Source: Oehlia diaphana
Taxonomy: Eukaryota > Glomeromycota > Glomeromycetes > Glomerales > Glomeraceae
NCBI GenBank assembly: GCA_003833135.1
Contig: QZLH01000295.1
Coordinates: 27,313 to 91,312 of the forward strand
Length of the DNA: 64,000 nt
Direction of reading: 5' to 3'
The position numbers and the translations under genes are program-made. This document shows, piece by piece, positions 35,600 through 47,603 of this stretch. Within the stretch, counting starts at the first letter, position 1. Every line of letters begins with the position of its first letter. Under the pieces are notes generated by a model. That model saw nothing but the letters and a program-made list of their open reading frames with translations, did not search any database and had not been told where the DNA came from.

Positions 35600-36783
35600 T
35601 TAAAAGGTTTCCTCATCATATACCTCTCCTTCGCCTGTTCCTTCCGGTGGAACTTCAAATCCATCCTAAAAAAGATATATTGATAATTTATTATCTAGTA
35701 AGAATTACTTGACAAAAAGAAAAATTTTATTGCATACCTCTGTACTGTAAAGAATGGTTTGAATTTCTTTCAATAATTGATTGTCAGGTTCAACATCAAG
35801 TTGTTGTTGAACCAAGATTTCGATATCTCTAAGTTTTCCGAAATAGAAATCACGTTCTTTCTCAAGGCCATCTACAGTAACCTTAAGGTCTTCATTTTGT
35901 TTGGTTAATTCGATCACCATAGCTGATTGATTGGTGTCATGATGTAACCCTGTAGATGGAATTCGTCCTATATAATACGAATAAGGAAATTCGATATAAT
36001 GATGTGGTATGATTTAGTCATGTAGATTAATTTAAACCCTTAAGACGATTGCTAATTTTAACCCACCTGCTGCTGTACTAGCAGCGGTTCTTTTTGGCAT
36101 GGTTCTAGTGGCACCTCCACCAGATACCGATTTTACAACGCCTGCTCCACCACCGCCACGTCTTGCTTGGGCATCGTAGGGTCCACCGGGATAATAAGTA
36201 TCCCAATACTTCTTCATCCACTGCAAGAATTCAAGATTATCTTGGAATTTACACTTAGTAAGACGCTCAATAGGAATTATCTATTATACGTTTGATAAAT
36301 TAAATAAGGAAAATCCCCCAAAAAAAACAATTAAATTTATTTCCCTTCTTTTTTTTTTACCTTGTCGATTTTGTGTTTGTCAAAAGCTGTCTGCAATACT
36401 TTGTAATTAGCAACATACTCATATTCATGTCTTGCGTTAAATTTAACCTTCTGCATTTGTACATCCCCTAATAAAATGATATATATTAGGAAAGTTATAA
36501 AGTCAGCATGACCAACATAAAATAAGAAATGATAACTATTTTACCAAATACTGAGTCAATAATTTGACAGTGAGCTGCGCCTATTGGAATAAAGTTTTTT
36601 AAAAGCATCGGAAAATACGTCAGTATTTCAAAGTAACTTAAATACACAACGTACCAGATGTTGATTTGTAAAAACACCCGGAATATGTTTTTACTTACCT
36701 GTTCCACATTGTTCAACTTTTGTATAGCTGATTTGTAACAAGTCGTTCAGCCACGCGAGTAATTCTGTTCGTGATTCACTCAT
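35600..36783 (-). CDS. EB1-family microtubule plus-end protein (Mal3/Bim1)
   Basis: Six exons: 36783-36699, 36580-36545, 36467-36361, 36280-36067, 35967-35738, 35665-35600; 245 aa. The calponin-homology domain is complete: [56 protein letters not shown], and [21 protein letters not shown] Gly/Ser/Arg-rich linker with [11 protein letters not shown] follows, then the EB1 homology coiled coil ([29 protein letters not shown]) and an acidic end, [22 protein letters not shown]. These are the hallmarks of EB1, which tracks growing microtubule tips and recruits CAP-Gly and SxIP partners. The final EEY/F motif of animal EB1 is changed to EETF. Exon 2 is 36 nt. Confidence 0.95.
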
Positions 36784-37578
36784 GGTTATATAGCGGTGTT
36801 AACAAATTCCTTGATCCTTAGATGAAAAAGAGTAAGTAAAAAAAAAAGATTGTCCTCTAAAAAAGCAAACGGCTGTGATTTATGAGTCTGAAGAACTTCA
36901 ATGTTTGTGTCACAGAAAAAAAAAAATGAAGACACCTTTTATTGCTTTATCGGAGAAATTTAAGATAACCTACAGCCGGAAACTCGCTTTACCGATATAT
37001 TATGTATATTGTAAATCAAAAATTATAAGAGTTTTATCGAGATTTAAGAAACCACCCTTAAATGATGCAAGCTGGCGTGAATAAAATCTATATTTGTCTA
37101 AAAATAGAAATGCAATGCCCACGAGAATCTTTATTCGTTAGGTATTGCAGCAAAAACAAGAAATTCCTCCAGTGGTTCCACGCGACCTAATGCAGGTGCA
37201 AAAAAAAGCTATCTTCGACTATTAATTATAATTATTATTTTGATTGGTATATAATTATTAGTTTAAGATTTATTACTAAATATATTAATTAATATTATCG
37301 TTTCATTAAAAAAAAAATTTCCAAGGGTTTATTAATCTGTGATAATTAATTAGTAAAAGTTTTTTTGAAGTTATATATGAAAACTTTTATTGTATTTTAC
37401 AAATGTCTAAAGAAAATTTGTTGATTTCAATTTTGATCGCATAACATACTTGTATTATTAAATTTTTTGTCTAAATTTACTTGTCTACTTTTTATCTATC
37501 TATCTAATCCTGTTATGATAATGTTCATATCAAATGTCCGAAAACTCCAATAATAATAAATATTATTAATGAATAAAA
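36784..37578. other. intergenic, EB1 promoter and kinase 3' side
   Basis: About 800 bp with no supported gene. An open frame at 36875-37084 lacks splice partners, homology or codon bias and is not called. Confidence 0.4.
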
Positions 37579-40500
37579 TTAACCTCCGGAACCTCCTCCT
37601 TTACCACCTGGAAATTTTGCTCCTAATGTGGCAAACAATCCAGGAGAACTAGAAAGTTTTTTATCTTTTTTTTCTCCACCTGTACCCTTGGATGATGATT
37701 CTTTCATTGTATTATCATCCTTTAAAGAAAACAATGAATTAGCACTAACTGACGTTGAATCAAAGATAAATGAACGTTTTTTTGTTATAGCTGATTTAGC
37801 TTTTTTAGTTTCTTTGGCACCAGAATTACTTTTACTACGCTGTATCCGTGGTTGTAATTTTAATGTTGATTGTTGGGTTGTTGATGTAGATGCACTTTCA
37901 TGATTGGAACTGAAAATTCCATATCTTTTTGTAGGTGAAACTGCATGTGATTTCATAGCCGCCTTTAAATTAGAAAAGAAACTATTGCTCGCTGATGTTG
38001 GAGACACTTGCTTATTTTGTGATATATCATTACTTAAAATATCATTACCTAAGATATCATTAACACGAAATTCAGGAATTACCGGCGATTTGAATGAATC
38101 GTTTATCAACATACTGCAAAATAGTAAAAATGTTTGTAAATTATTTGGAATTAAAAATGTAAAAATTATTTTTAATATAATTATTTACCCAAAGTTATCA
38201 TCATTAAGAGGAGAATCATGTGATGACATCTCATTTTCTTGACATATTTGTTGCCAAGTTTTTAAATGTTGACCATATACTTTAGTTGCATATGATGGTA
38301 TTTCCTTCTCATTCTCCATAGATGAATTATTAGTACTGTTAGTAGAGAATCCGCTATCATTCCTCGTATGGTCTTGACTTGAAGCAACAGATGGTTTTTT
38401 TTGATGTTGGAAATCAAATGTTGTGGGTGACATTTCTTGTGTAGCTGATGCTGAAGAATATCGTCTATGAACTTTCATAAAATCTCTCGATCTACTACAG
38501 GATCTCCTCAGAACAGGCGATGAGTCATCCACGGCTCCAAAAAACCTCATAACATCATCTGGAAGTTGATATCTTTGTAAATCAACAGACTTGGGTGATA
38601 TAGGCGAAATATAATCAATTTGTGATGAATCAATTCCTTGATTCATGTTTTCAATTTCTTTTATTATTTGATCTATTTCACTTGTTGCACTAGAACGATC
38701 TCTTTTATGTACGGGCGGAAATTGAAATGATCTACTTAAATTTGATTTGTGCCTTGAAGGAATATCACCATTAAAACCATGCCCTTGTCTACCGCGCGAT
38801 ATAGGAATTGGTTTAGCGTTGTCTATTATGGATCTTCTTCCATGTCCATTACAATGTGCTGTATAAGGTCTGCTTATCGATGAAGTCTCCTCATGCTCAT
38901 ATTCTTCCATTATCGTTCCATGCTCTCTAACTAGATGATTTTTAATTATACTTTGTTCAATAGACTTCATATTATCTCCGAAACCATTATCTTGAGACGT
39001 CCTAAATGGACTAATAGCTTTAATTGTAGGAAGTACAAATTCCTCTTGTCTAACATTATTTGCGGCTTCAATATCCAAAGGTCGCAAATGTGATGCAGGT
39101 CCACTGTTAAACAGTTCAACTATATCTTTGTTTTGTCCATCTGTTGCCTTAGTCCATATATAACGATTATTGTTCTTTTTGTCACCTGGAGATAAATTTC
39201 CTCTTTTGAACAAAAAACTATCGTTTTTTCTCTTTTTTTCCATTCTCTTATTTAAATTAATTTCCTCTAGTTCATTAAGCGGTGTAAATATTAAATTGCT
39301 TTCAGTAAAATATGGATGCTTGAGAGCATCTAACGCAGTGAGACGTTGTTTTGGATCATAAAGCAAAAGATTTGAAAGAAATTCAAGAAAATAAGGTGGA
39401 GTTGATTGAGAAAACATATTTGATAATGGTTGTGGGGGTGTCTAATAATTGAAAGTGAATTATTAATTGATTCAATACTTATTTCATATGAAATGAACTT
39501 GCAAATAGTATAAATTTAACAAGTATAAATAAAGATTAATTATATAATTATACATTTTTTACCTGTGGAAAAGAAAATCCCATTGTCTTTGCTAGTTTAA
39601 CACCTTCTTTCCATTCTCCTCCACCAATTCCATCAGTCTGCACACTAAGTTCTGATTTAACATTTGGACTTCCTAATACTTTAGAAATTGTATATAATTG
39701 ATCTATTTCACTAAATCCAGGAAATAAAGGATTTAGAGTAAACAATTCTGCTAAAATAGTTCCAACTGCCCATAAATCTATTGGTGCAGAATAAGAATTA
39801 GAACGTAAAAGTACTTCTGGTGCACGATACCTAGAAAATTATTGTTATTTTTTTTTTTAAAAAAAAAGGATTAATAAAGTACTCTATACGTAAATAGCAA
39901 TTTAAACACGCACCTTTAAGAATTTCTTACCATCTTGTACTAACATAGTCTGTGTATGGAGGTTTCGATTTTATCTCTCTCGCTAAACCAAAATCACCAA
40001 CTTTTACCATATACTCAAACTCATCATCTATATCGTCTGACCAATTATTTTTGGTATTAGGATCATTTTCTACATCATATTCACATGTTATTTTTTTTTG
40101 AGTTGATATTAAGATATTTTCTGGTTTCATATCACGATGAAAAATTCCATATGAATGAATAAAATAAAGTCCTTCAAGTATTTGAAATCTAAAAATTAAT
40201 AATTTAACAAAAAAAAAAAAAATTAGTTATATATATAATTTGTAATTCGATTAAACAAAAATGAAATAAGACTTTACATGATAGATTGTACAATTTTTTC
40301 ATTCAACTTTTTTCCTCTTCTATCTTTTATTAATTGATAAAGATTACCTTCCATGTATTCAAAAACGAAATATAATTCTCGTGTTTGCGGTATAAGAAAA
40401 GCTTCTAATAGAGAAATGATACTTGGGTGTGACGGTAGGGTTCTTAAAGCCTTTATTATTTATTTTCCCAATTCCAAATTAATTAACAAAATTATGTTAA

Positions 40501-41013
40501 AATCACGTGGATGGTACGAATCTAGTTTAAAAAATGAAGATTGCGAAGACGAAAAGACAATAGTAATTAGATCGTTCAAAAATCCATCTTCCAGTCAATA
40601 CCTTGAATTCGCGAAGTTCACACACTTTATCCCACGAAGAAAACTTCTTTTTCATTTTTTTGATCGCTACCTTTATGTTACACAAAGAAAGAAAATTAAA
40701 TTATATAAACAGCTATTATAAAAAATTATTTATAAGATTAACTTTCTCGGAGCACCTTCAAGTACTTTTTGTTAAGGCTTAAAAATATATAAAATGGGTA
40801 GTCCCCATTTTAATTTATTTTTATTATCGTTAAAAAACACTTTCTTTAGTACCATTTGGCGAAAAAAGGTCTTTAAAAAATATTTTATATACAAAAAAAT
40901 ATTGAATAAATTTCCGTAAAACTTACCACTTGACCAGTTTGGTTGTGTTTTGCCTGTACAACTGTGCCGAATGAACCATTTCCTAATTCCTTTACGGTAA
41001 GGTAGTCGTCCAT
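37579..41013 (-). CDS. MAK/ICK/Ime2-type (RCK family) protein kinase
   Basis: Seven exons: 41013-40927, 40670-40602, 40450-40278, 40188-39931, 39830-39563, 39441-38189, 38113-37579; 880 aa. The N-terminal kinase domain has [40 protein letters not shown], the activation-loop TDY ([11 protein letters not shown]) and [11 protein letters not shown], in place of TEY or TPY, places it with MAK/ICK/MOK and fungal Ime2/Pit1 kinases, which act in ciliary length control in animals and in meiosis and sporulation in yeasts. Between [10 protein letters not shown] and DFGLA there is an acidic insert of about 25 residues ([18 protein letters not shown]) not usual in the family. The long C-terminal half is Ser-rich and disordered and ends in a Gly-rich tail. 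Its partners are unknown. Confidence 0.88.
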
Positions 41014-42346
41014 TTGACAAAGGTAGTTTTAAAGATGTAAGGAAAAAAAAAATGAATATATATAAAATGTATTCGTACGAATAAAGGTAAGAAATTTATA
41101 AAGAATTAATAGTTAGTTCGAAACTTCACACAAATGGATCATGTGTAGCGTTACTAGAGAAAGTATCTGGTTGGTGTTTTAAACGTTTGATCGAGCTTAG
41201 CTTTATATACTATTGAACAATATTTTATTGCACATAATTAGAAACTTTTTAATTGTTTACGTGCATTTATGTATATAATCCCATAAGTTCAATAAATAAC
41301 CTATATGGAAGTTACACGAGTCCCTACTTCATTCAGCAGGAAACTTTTCCTGTTTGTAACATAGCTGCAATGATGAATTTACAAGGCACATTTTTTCTGA
41401 TGAAATGATGATTCTGAAAAACATCTGGATAAAAAGTCATTTCTTTGCAATATTTGCAACATTTAAATTTTCACTACATATTTATTTATAAGAGAATTTT
41501 TAAATCAAATTTATTTTATTTATTAAATAGGTTTGGGTGTGATAATTACAAACAAATAAACGGTTAAAAGATACATACATTAATAATGGTAATCCAAACA
41601 TGATCCTATCAAAAGAAAAACAATTCTCTTTTTAAGGAGATATGATTTACAAGAAAAATAAATATTTGTTTATTACCCCCGTTTTAATACTCTTAAATTT
41701 ATTTAATTGATGCTCTCTAGTGTCAAGTAACCAATAAATTATTATAATGAATTATGAATTTATATGTGATAAATAAATATAAATAAATCAGCAAGTGTAA
41801 TTTCTTGAATGATTAAAATGATGTTATTATTTCTCATATCTTGCAAGTTTATTAAAGAAAAAATAAAATTACACCGATTAAATCCTACTTATCAAAGTTT
41901 GTATTTAACTAAATAATCCAATATAGTTCAACGTGAAAAATAAATAGACTTCATTTGAAGATAAAAAAATTTAAGGCGAAAATCGAAATTTTTAAGTGCT
42001 ATGACCGATTGAATGAATGTTTGAAAATTTAAAGAGTATGTATAAAAATAGGGTGTATAATATTACTAAATAAACGTTAATTCTTTTTTTCTTGGGTATA
42101 AATAGACTGTCAATTTCATAATATAAATAACTAAAGTACACTGGGTCTATCAGTCAAGACACGAGTTAAATTAAAAATAAATATAAAAAAGAATTTTGTT
42201 ACAAAATTATTATCCAAAAAAAGTACGTCAATGATTATTATAAATGAAGTAAAAAAACCTTCAAGGATAAAAATCGATATTAAAACAGAAATGCAATGCA
42301 AAATAATAAATGAAAAAAAGAGTTGACATAAATTATTTGTATCGTA
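41014..42346. other. intergenic stretch, no gene seen
   Basis: About 1.3 kb holding the kinase promoter and the 3' flank of the HECT ligase gene. AT-rich, with short direct repeats of TAAATA type only. Confidence 0.4.
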
Positions 42347-44766
42347 TTATTTCAATCCAAAACCTTCACTTTCCATTATAGATCTTTTTAATTTTTCTTC
42401 CAATTTCTTTCGAGAACGATACCGGTATAGACAAAGTTGATTAAAGCAAGTATGCGCAATCGGAAATCTATAATTCATTTTTGTTTTAAAATAAAAAAAA
42501 TTATATAAAACTAGGAAAAAACAAAAATTTATTTTTATCAATGATTACCTCTCGCTATCTTCTCCAATGCATGAAATTTTAAATGCTAAATTTGCCAACC
42601 CTGTAGCTGGAATTCGATCCGTTCCTGTTACAAATGTCAATAGTTTTCTTTGCATTTGAGGGTCCATCTCTCGAAATAAGGACCAGAAGTTTCTAATCGT
42701 TTCTTCATCTTCACTGAAACGTTCATATACAGTCACCGCTTTTAGCTCATCAATTTCTAGTGGTTCTGCGCTACCTCGAACTAAAAGTTCGATCTCTTCA
42801 GGTTGGAAAAGCTTGAATTTTTTATAAAAAAAAAAAATTTTTAAATTTAGCTACACTGTTAAAAAGGAAAACCGGTGCAATATAATACGTACAGACAAAG
42901 CATTACCACCACAAACATGGTAAAATCCGCGCTTAAATGATTCAAACTGTTCTGTAATAGAATCATTAAGCACGAAATTAACGTATCTTTCAACATAATC
43001 TATTTGAAAAAATGAATTAATATAAAGTAGTTTTATAAAGTAATTTTAATCGACATAAAACAATTCGTATAATTACCTCCCCTATTATATTTTGTTACAG
43101 GCATGTTTTCGCCATTATGTATAAGAGGAACTCTTTTGAACTCGCCAAATGCATAGTATTCACCAACAAAATCGCGGCAAAATGTGGATTCAACGTCTCC
43201 TTCAAATGTAAGAAGTTGTTCTAAACCTTTTGCAAAGGACTTTTATAAAATCAAAAAAATTTATAATATTTCTAATAGTAAAATCAAATTCGTCAATATG
43301 GCTATTATTATTTAATGTGATAACATACCGGTTGAAATACCTTTAGATCCTCCAAACCAACGTATATACCAAACAATTTCTTATAACATGCTAAGGGAAG
43401 ATGTACATCTAATATAGTGGAATTATAGATTGCAAGCCCAATAACTATTCCAACTAAATAATATTGGTCACTTGTTTCTAAACTTGCAGGATTAAACCAG
43501 CATAGCTTAGAGTCCTCATCCCAAGTAAACATACCTTAAAATAAAATAAGTAATTAATACTGAAAAATTTAAATAATTATCCTAAAAGTATATGCGCTTA
43601 CCAAACTTTGGATCAAATAAATGTCTAACCAATAATAAGAACCACTCTTTTCTTAAACCACCTGCATCAACACCATCTTCACCAACAAACTCTATTCTCA
43701 ATGATTTTTTCAGCTCCATTCCAATTTCAGAATTATAATCTTCTATATGTTTCAATGAATTTTCAATTTGTTTCAATGAATCTTCAATTAAATAATCCCT
43801 CCTTATCTTTAAGTTTAATGTTGGTGTCGTAACACGTTTATAAAAAAATATTGTATAGAGAGCTTCCTAAAAAAAAAAGCTAGAAATGTTCATAAATCTA
43901 TTCGGCCTTCCTAATTGTAAACAAATAAAGTAAAATTAATCATAATTAATTAATTTAAAAACGTACCTGTGCTTTCATATCCTTCTGTCGTTTTGCATCA
44001 TAATCAATGATTTTTATTTTTCCTCCCATACTTATTAAAAATGGATACTGGCAGAATGCAAATTTTCTATAAATAAGGAGATGGGTGAAGATACAGGCAA
44101 GAATAAATTGTGAGATTTATTATTCAACAAAAATAAGCCAACCCACCAACGGTTACTAACCCAGACCGCTGTTCCCATGTATTGTAATCTGTTAGTAAGT
44201 CGATGTAATCTACAAATGTGTTATAAAAATCTGATAGCGAGACCTTGGATGATTGTTTATTCGCCGCAACTAAATAATAGTTAATTTTATTAGAAAAGAG
44301 TAAAGGTAACTTCTATTATTATTTTCAAAAAATATTGTAAACTTCGTACATAACAACGCCATAACTCGTGCAGCAGAGCTAATTTTCCAATCTGACTCGT
44401 AATCGGGCGGAATTCTGGGGCTCGTGTTGCGTTGCTTGTTTAGTAGAAATGTGATAAAGGAATTAACTAATTCTATACGTTTTCGGAAAATTTTAACGGA
44501 TAATCTAAAGAAAAACATAATCAGAAATTATTTATATCATAAACGATTTCAAAAAAAAAAAATAAACTAACCGTGTAAACCAGTTAACTAAATAATGATG
44601 AAGTTCATTGCTTAAATTAGAAAGTAATCCAAATATTCTTTTTATAATGTCATGATGATGATATAACTCTTGAGGATAATTATGTTGCCCAAGGAGTGGG
44701 TTCTAATAAACAAAATTTGTAAATGATTTAATTATATAAAATAATAATGTTCATAATTACAAAAAC

Positions 44767-44798
<32 letters not shown>

Positions 44799-44826
44799 AA
44801 AAAAATAAAAAAAAAAAAAAAAAAAA

Positions 44827-44872
<46 letters not shown>

Positions 44873-46050
44873 CCTCGAGAATTATCATTAAGAATTTTAT
44901 GTCCTCCTTGCGTTTTAACATTCTTTTAATAAATTGTAAACAAATTACCATATAAGATTAAAAAGTAATTCCAAATTAAAGATATGAACTGTTGCTTAAT
45001 ATTACCTTCCAGGACGTTTCAATATATTCTCAGTTGATTTCATCATTGACCTTATAACACTTTCAGGCTAAAAAAATTATTTAATAAATTTTAGATAATT
45101 TCAAAAAGAAATTTGATATTATATCAAAATCTAACACACCAAACCACATATAATATCGTATGCTTCTCTAACATCATCTAATGCGACACCACAATCGTCC
45201 AAAGCGACAGGTCGACCCTTTATCACAAAATTTAATATTTTCTATTAATAAATAATATATATATATATATGATAAAAATTCCAAGAAAAATTAACCCTTA
45301 CGTTACTAAAACTTTCATTCAAAATATACCAATTAGAAAAAGCTTTTTGTATAGCTTGTTCTAGTAATTCATAGTTTGGAGTACCTTTTCCATTGCTATG
45401 AACTATACAAGTATCAATCATTGATCGAATTCTGTCCAATGTTAACGGAGTGATGGGTTCAGCTTCATTAATTAGAAATCAGATTAATTCGTAATAGCAT
45501 ATAATCATTAAAGCAAAACGAATTAAAGTATATTAATCTTGGGCTCTCCTGATAATTTATTATCAATACATACATCTTTGTATAGATGGCTTCAAGTCAT
45601 TGATAGTTTGACATACGGTACATCGGAAACAAGACACTGTGATTGGAAATCGCAAAGTACTATATTAGAGAAAAAACTGTTATTATTATTACTATAGTAC
45701 AAATATTCATATAGCCTGTTAAAAGAATGAAAGTATAATTGAATAATTTACCTATCACAGCACGTACATTTTCCCATTCTCTACAAATATTATAACAAAA
45801 AATTTAGAAAAATTAAAAAAAAACTAAGTATCATAATACGTAAACTTTTCAATTTGAAACGAACCATATTCGTGTTTTGAGATGTTGTTGGAGGATAACC
45901 ACCACTATTAACCCCATTCGCGATGTTATTTTGAACAGGTCGGTTAAGTCCAGTGCTGCCGCTAGGACCCGCTAAATTAAAATTTGCTTGAGTACGATTT
46001 CCAAAGCCATTGAAAGACGTACTAGAACTAGAAAATCCTTTGTAATCCAT
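42347..46050 (-). CDS. HECT-type E3 ubiquitin ligase, Hul4/HECTD2-like
   Basis: About 17 exons: 46050-(45865 or 45840), (45780 or 45778)-45752, 45636-45574, 45462-45302, 45217-45140, 45067-45006, 44922-44874, 44702-44572, 44504-44350, 44269-44161, 44066-43967, 43866-43602, 43534-43329, 43239-43077, 42999-42893, 42811-42549, 42467-42347; about 755 aa. The C-terminal 350 residues are a HECT domain: [24 protein letters not shown]-like [11 protein letters not shown], and the catalytic cysteine in HTCFNQLCL. The N-terminus has a CFRCTVC motif followed by QTINDLKP, the zinc-binding feature of Hul4 ligases. The middle is helical. The exon 1-2 junction is unresolved. Transcription is divergent from URA3. 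Intron 7 contains a long poly(A/T) tract. Confidence 0.85.
44763..44866. repeat. 104-nt near-homopolymer A tract in an intron
   Basis: On the + strand almost all A with a C and a few Ts; on the coding strand it is a T-rich tract inside the intron between exons 7 and 8 of the HECT ligase gene. Confidence 0.95.
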
Positions 46051-46306
46051 GTGTTTGGAAAGACGTTTCTTAAGTAAATTTATTGATATAAATTATTTTT
46101 AAAATAAAAAATAATGTTCGATACACAAATGATTATAAATAGAAATGATATGTGCATTACTACATTTCTCCCATTCTTTATGAATCCCGATATAAATAAA
46201 TTTTCTTGGATGTACAAGTAGATACAAATATAGTTAAAAATTATTGTGAATCACATGCCATTTAAGGTATCTCCCAAAAAAATTTTCTTCATAAATTATT
46301 TTTACT
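46051..46306. promoter_or_regulatory. divergent promoter between the HECT ligase and URA3 genes
   Basis: Only 256 bp lie between the two start codons, so the regulatory region is shared. No recognised binding site was seen. Confidence 0.45.
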
Positions 46307-47268
46307 ATGGCTTCAAAGAAGAAATATGGAGAACGTGTTGAAAACTTTTCTAATAAAGCAGCTCGTGAACTTCTCTCTCTTATTGAACATAAGAAAACTA
46401 ATCTATCACTTGCTCTTGATGTAACTACGAAACGAGAATTTCTTGAAATAGCCGATAAGGCCGGACCATACATTTGTTTATTAAAAGTAAAATTTTAAAG
46501 CAAATAGTTAGAAAATATTTGTTGATAATTTTTTTAATTAAATTATTTTAATGTTAAGACTCATGTAGACATTTTGGTAGATTTTGATCAAGATTTTATT
46601 GAACAGCTTAAAGAATTGCGAATCAAACACGAATTTATGATCTTTGAAGATAGGAAATTCGCTGATATTGGTGCAGTCTGTGCTTATAATAATAAATAAA
46701 TATATATATATGTTTTTTTCTTGATTCTATGTATAAATGATAAACCTTACAATTCTTTTCGCTATTAGGAAACACAGTGAAGCATCAATATTCCAAAGGT
46801 ATTTACAAAATTTCAGAATGGGCAGATATTACAAATGCACATCCTTTACCTGGTGATGGAATAGTTTCTGGATTAAAAGAAGTGGGATTAGTCTTGGGTC
46901 GGGGATTATTACTTCTTGCAGAGATGTCTTCTAAAGGTAGTTTGGCCACTGGAGCATATACAGAAGCTGCAGTAGAAATGGCCCGTAGACATAAAGATTT
47001 TGTTGTTGGATTTATTGCTGGACGGAAATTAATTAGCGATGATGATAAAGAAGATTTTATAGTCATGAGCCCTGGAGTTGGACTTGATGTTTCTACGGAT
47101 GGATTAGGTCAACAGTATAGAACACCTAGGAATGTTATATTGGAAAGTGGCAGTGATATTATTATTGTGGGCCGTGGAATTTACGGAAGTGACAAAGATA
47201 TTGCTGTAGAAGCGCAACGATATAGAGATGCTGGTTGGAAGGCTTATTTAGAAAGATTAGCAAATTAA
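46307..47268 (+). CDS. URA3: orotidine 5'-phosphate decarboxylase
   Basis: Three exons: 46307-46486, 46559-46670, 46769-47268; 263 aa. It makes UMP from OMP in the last step of de novo pyrimidine synthesis, in the cytosol, as a homodimeric TIM barrel. The substrate site is intact: LALDVTTK near residue 36, KTHVDIL (about 60-66), the catalytic Asp-Lys-Asp network in [10 protein letters not shown], the NTVKHQY strand after it, and the phosphate-binding [21 protein letters not shown] block at the end. The length matches single-function fungal Ura3, not the fused UMP synthase of animals. Intron positions split THVD and the FADIGN motif. It is convergent with NUP93. Confidence 0.97.
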
Positions 47269-47525
47269 TTTGAGAAATGAGCTATTTTATCATGTTTAGC
47301 ATTAAATTTAGCACATATAGAATGAGTTTAACATTATGAAAATAAATAAAAAAAAAAGACTATTTGAATAACGCATTTACAGTATATGCGGAATTATAAA
47401 TTGTAATTAATTTTAATCATGGCAGGCATACTTTATCGAAGTTTTGGATTCAATACTTGAAATGAATCAAAAAATTTTATACGTATGGAATTATTTAATT
47501 TATGTATTAAAAATATTCTTTTTTT

Positions 47526-47569
<44 letters not shown>

Positions 47570-47603
47570 TTGTAATATAATTTACTACGATCAGCTGACC
47601 CAT
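47269..47603. other. intergenic between convergent URA3 and NUP93
   Basis: About 335 bp of AT-rich 3' flanks. The ATTT microsatellite at 47529-47571 lies close to the NUP93 stop. Confidence 0.5.
47529..47571. repeat. ATTT microsatellite, about 11 units
   Basis: About eleven perfect ATTT units in the 3' flank of the NUP93 gene, which is read on the other strand. Confidence 0.95.

Noticed and set aside
36875..37084. 69-codon plus-strand frame upstream of EB1
   Set aside because: Lys-rich composition expected from A-rich DNA; isolated and without homology.
40353..40721. 122-codon plus-strand frame in the kinase gene
   Set aside because: It is antisense to kinase exons 2 and 3 and their intron; the minus-strand reading has all kinase motifs.
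44757..44951. 64-codon minus-strand frame rich in Phe
   Set aside because: Translation of the homopolymer tract; only the first 16 codons belong to real exon 7 of the HECT ligase.
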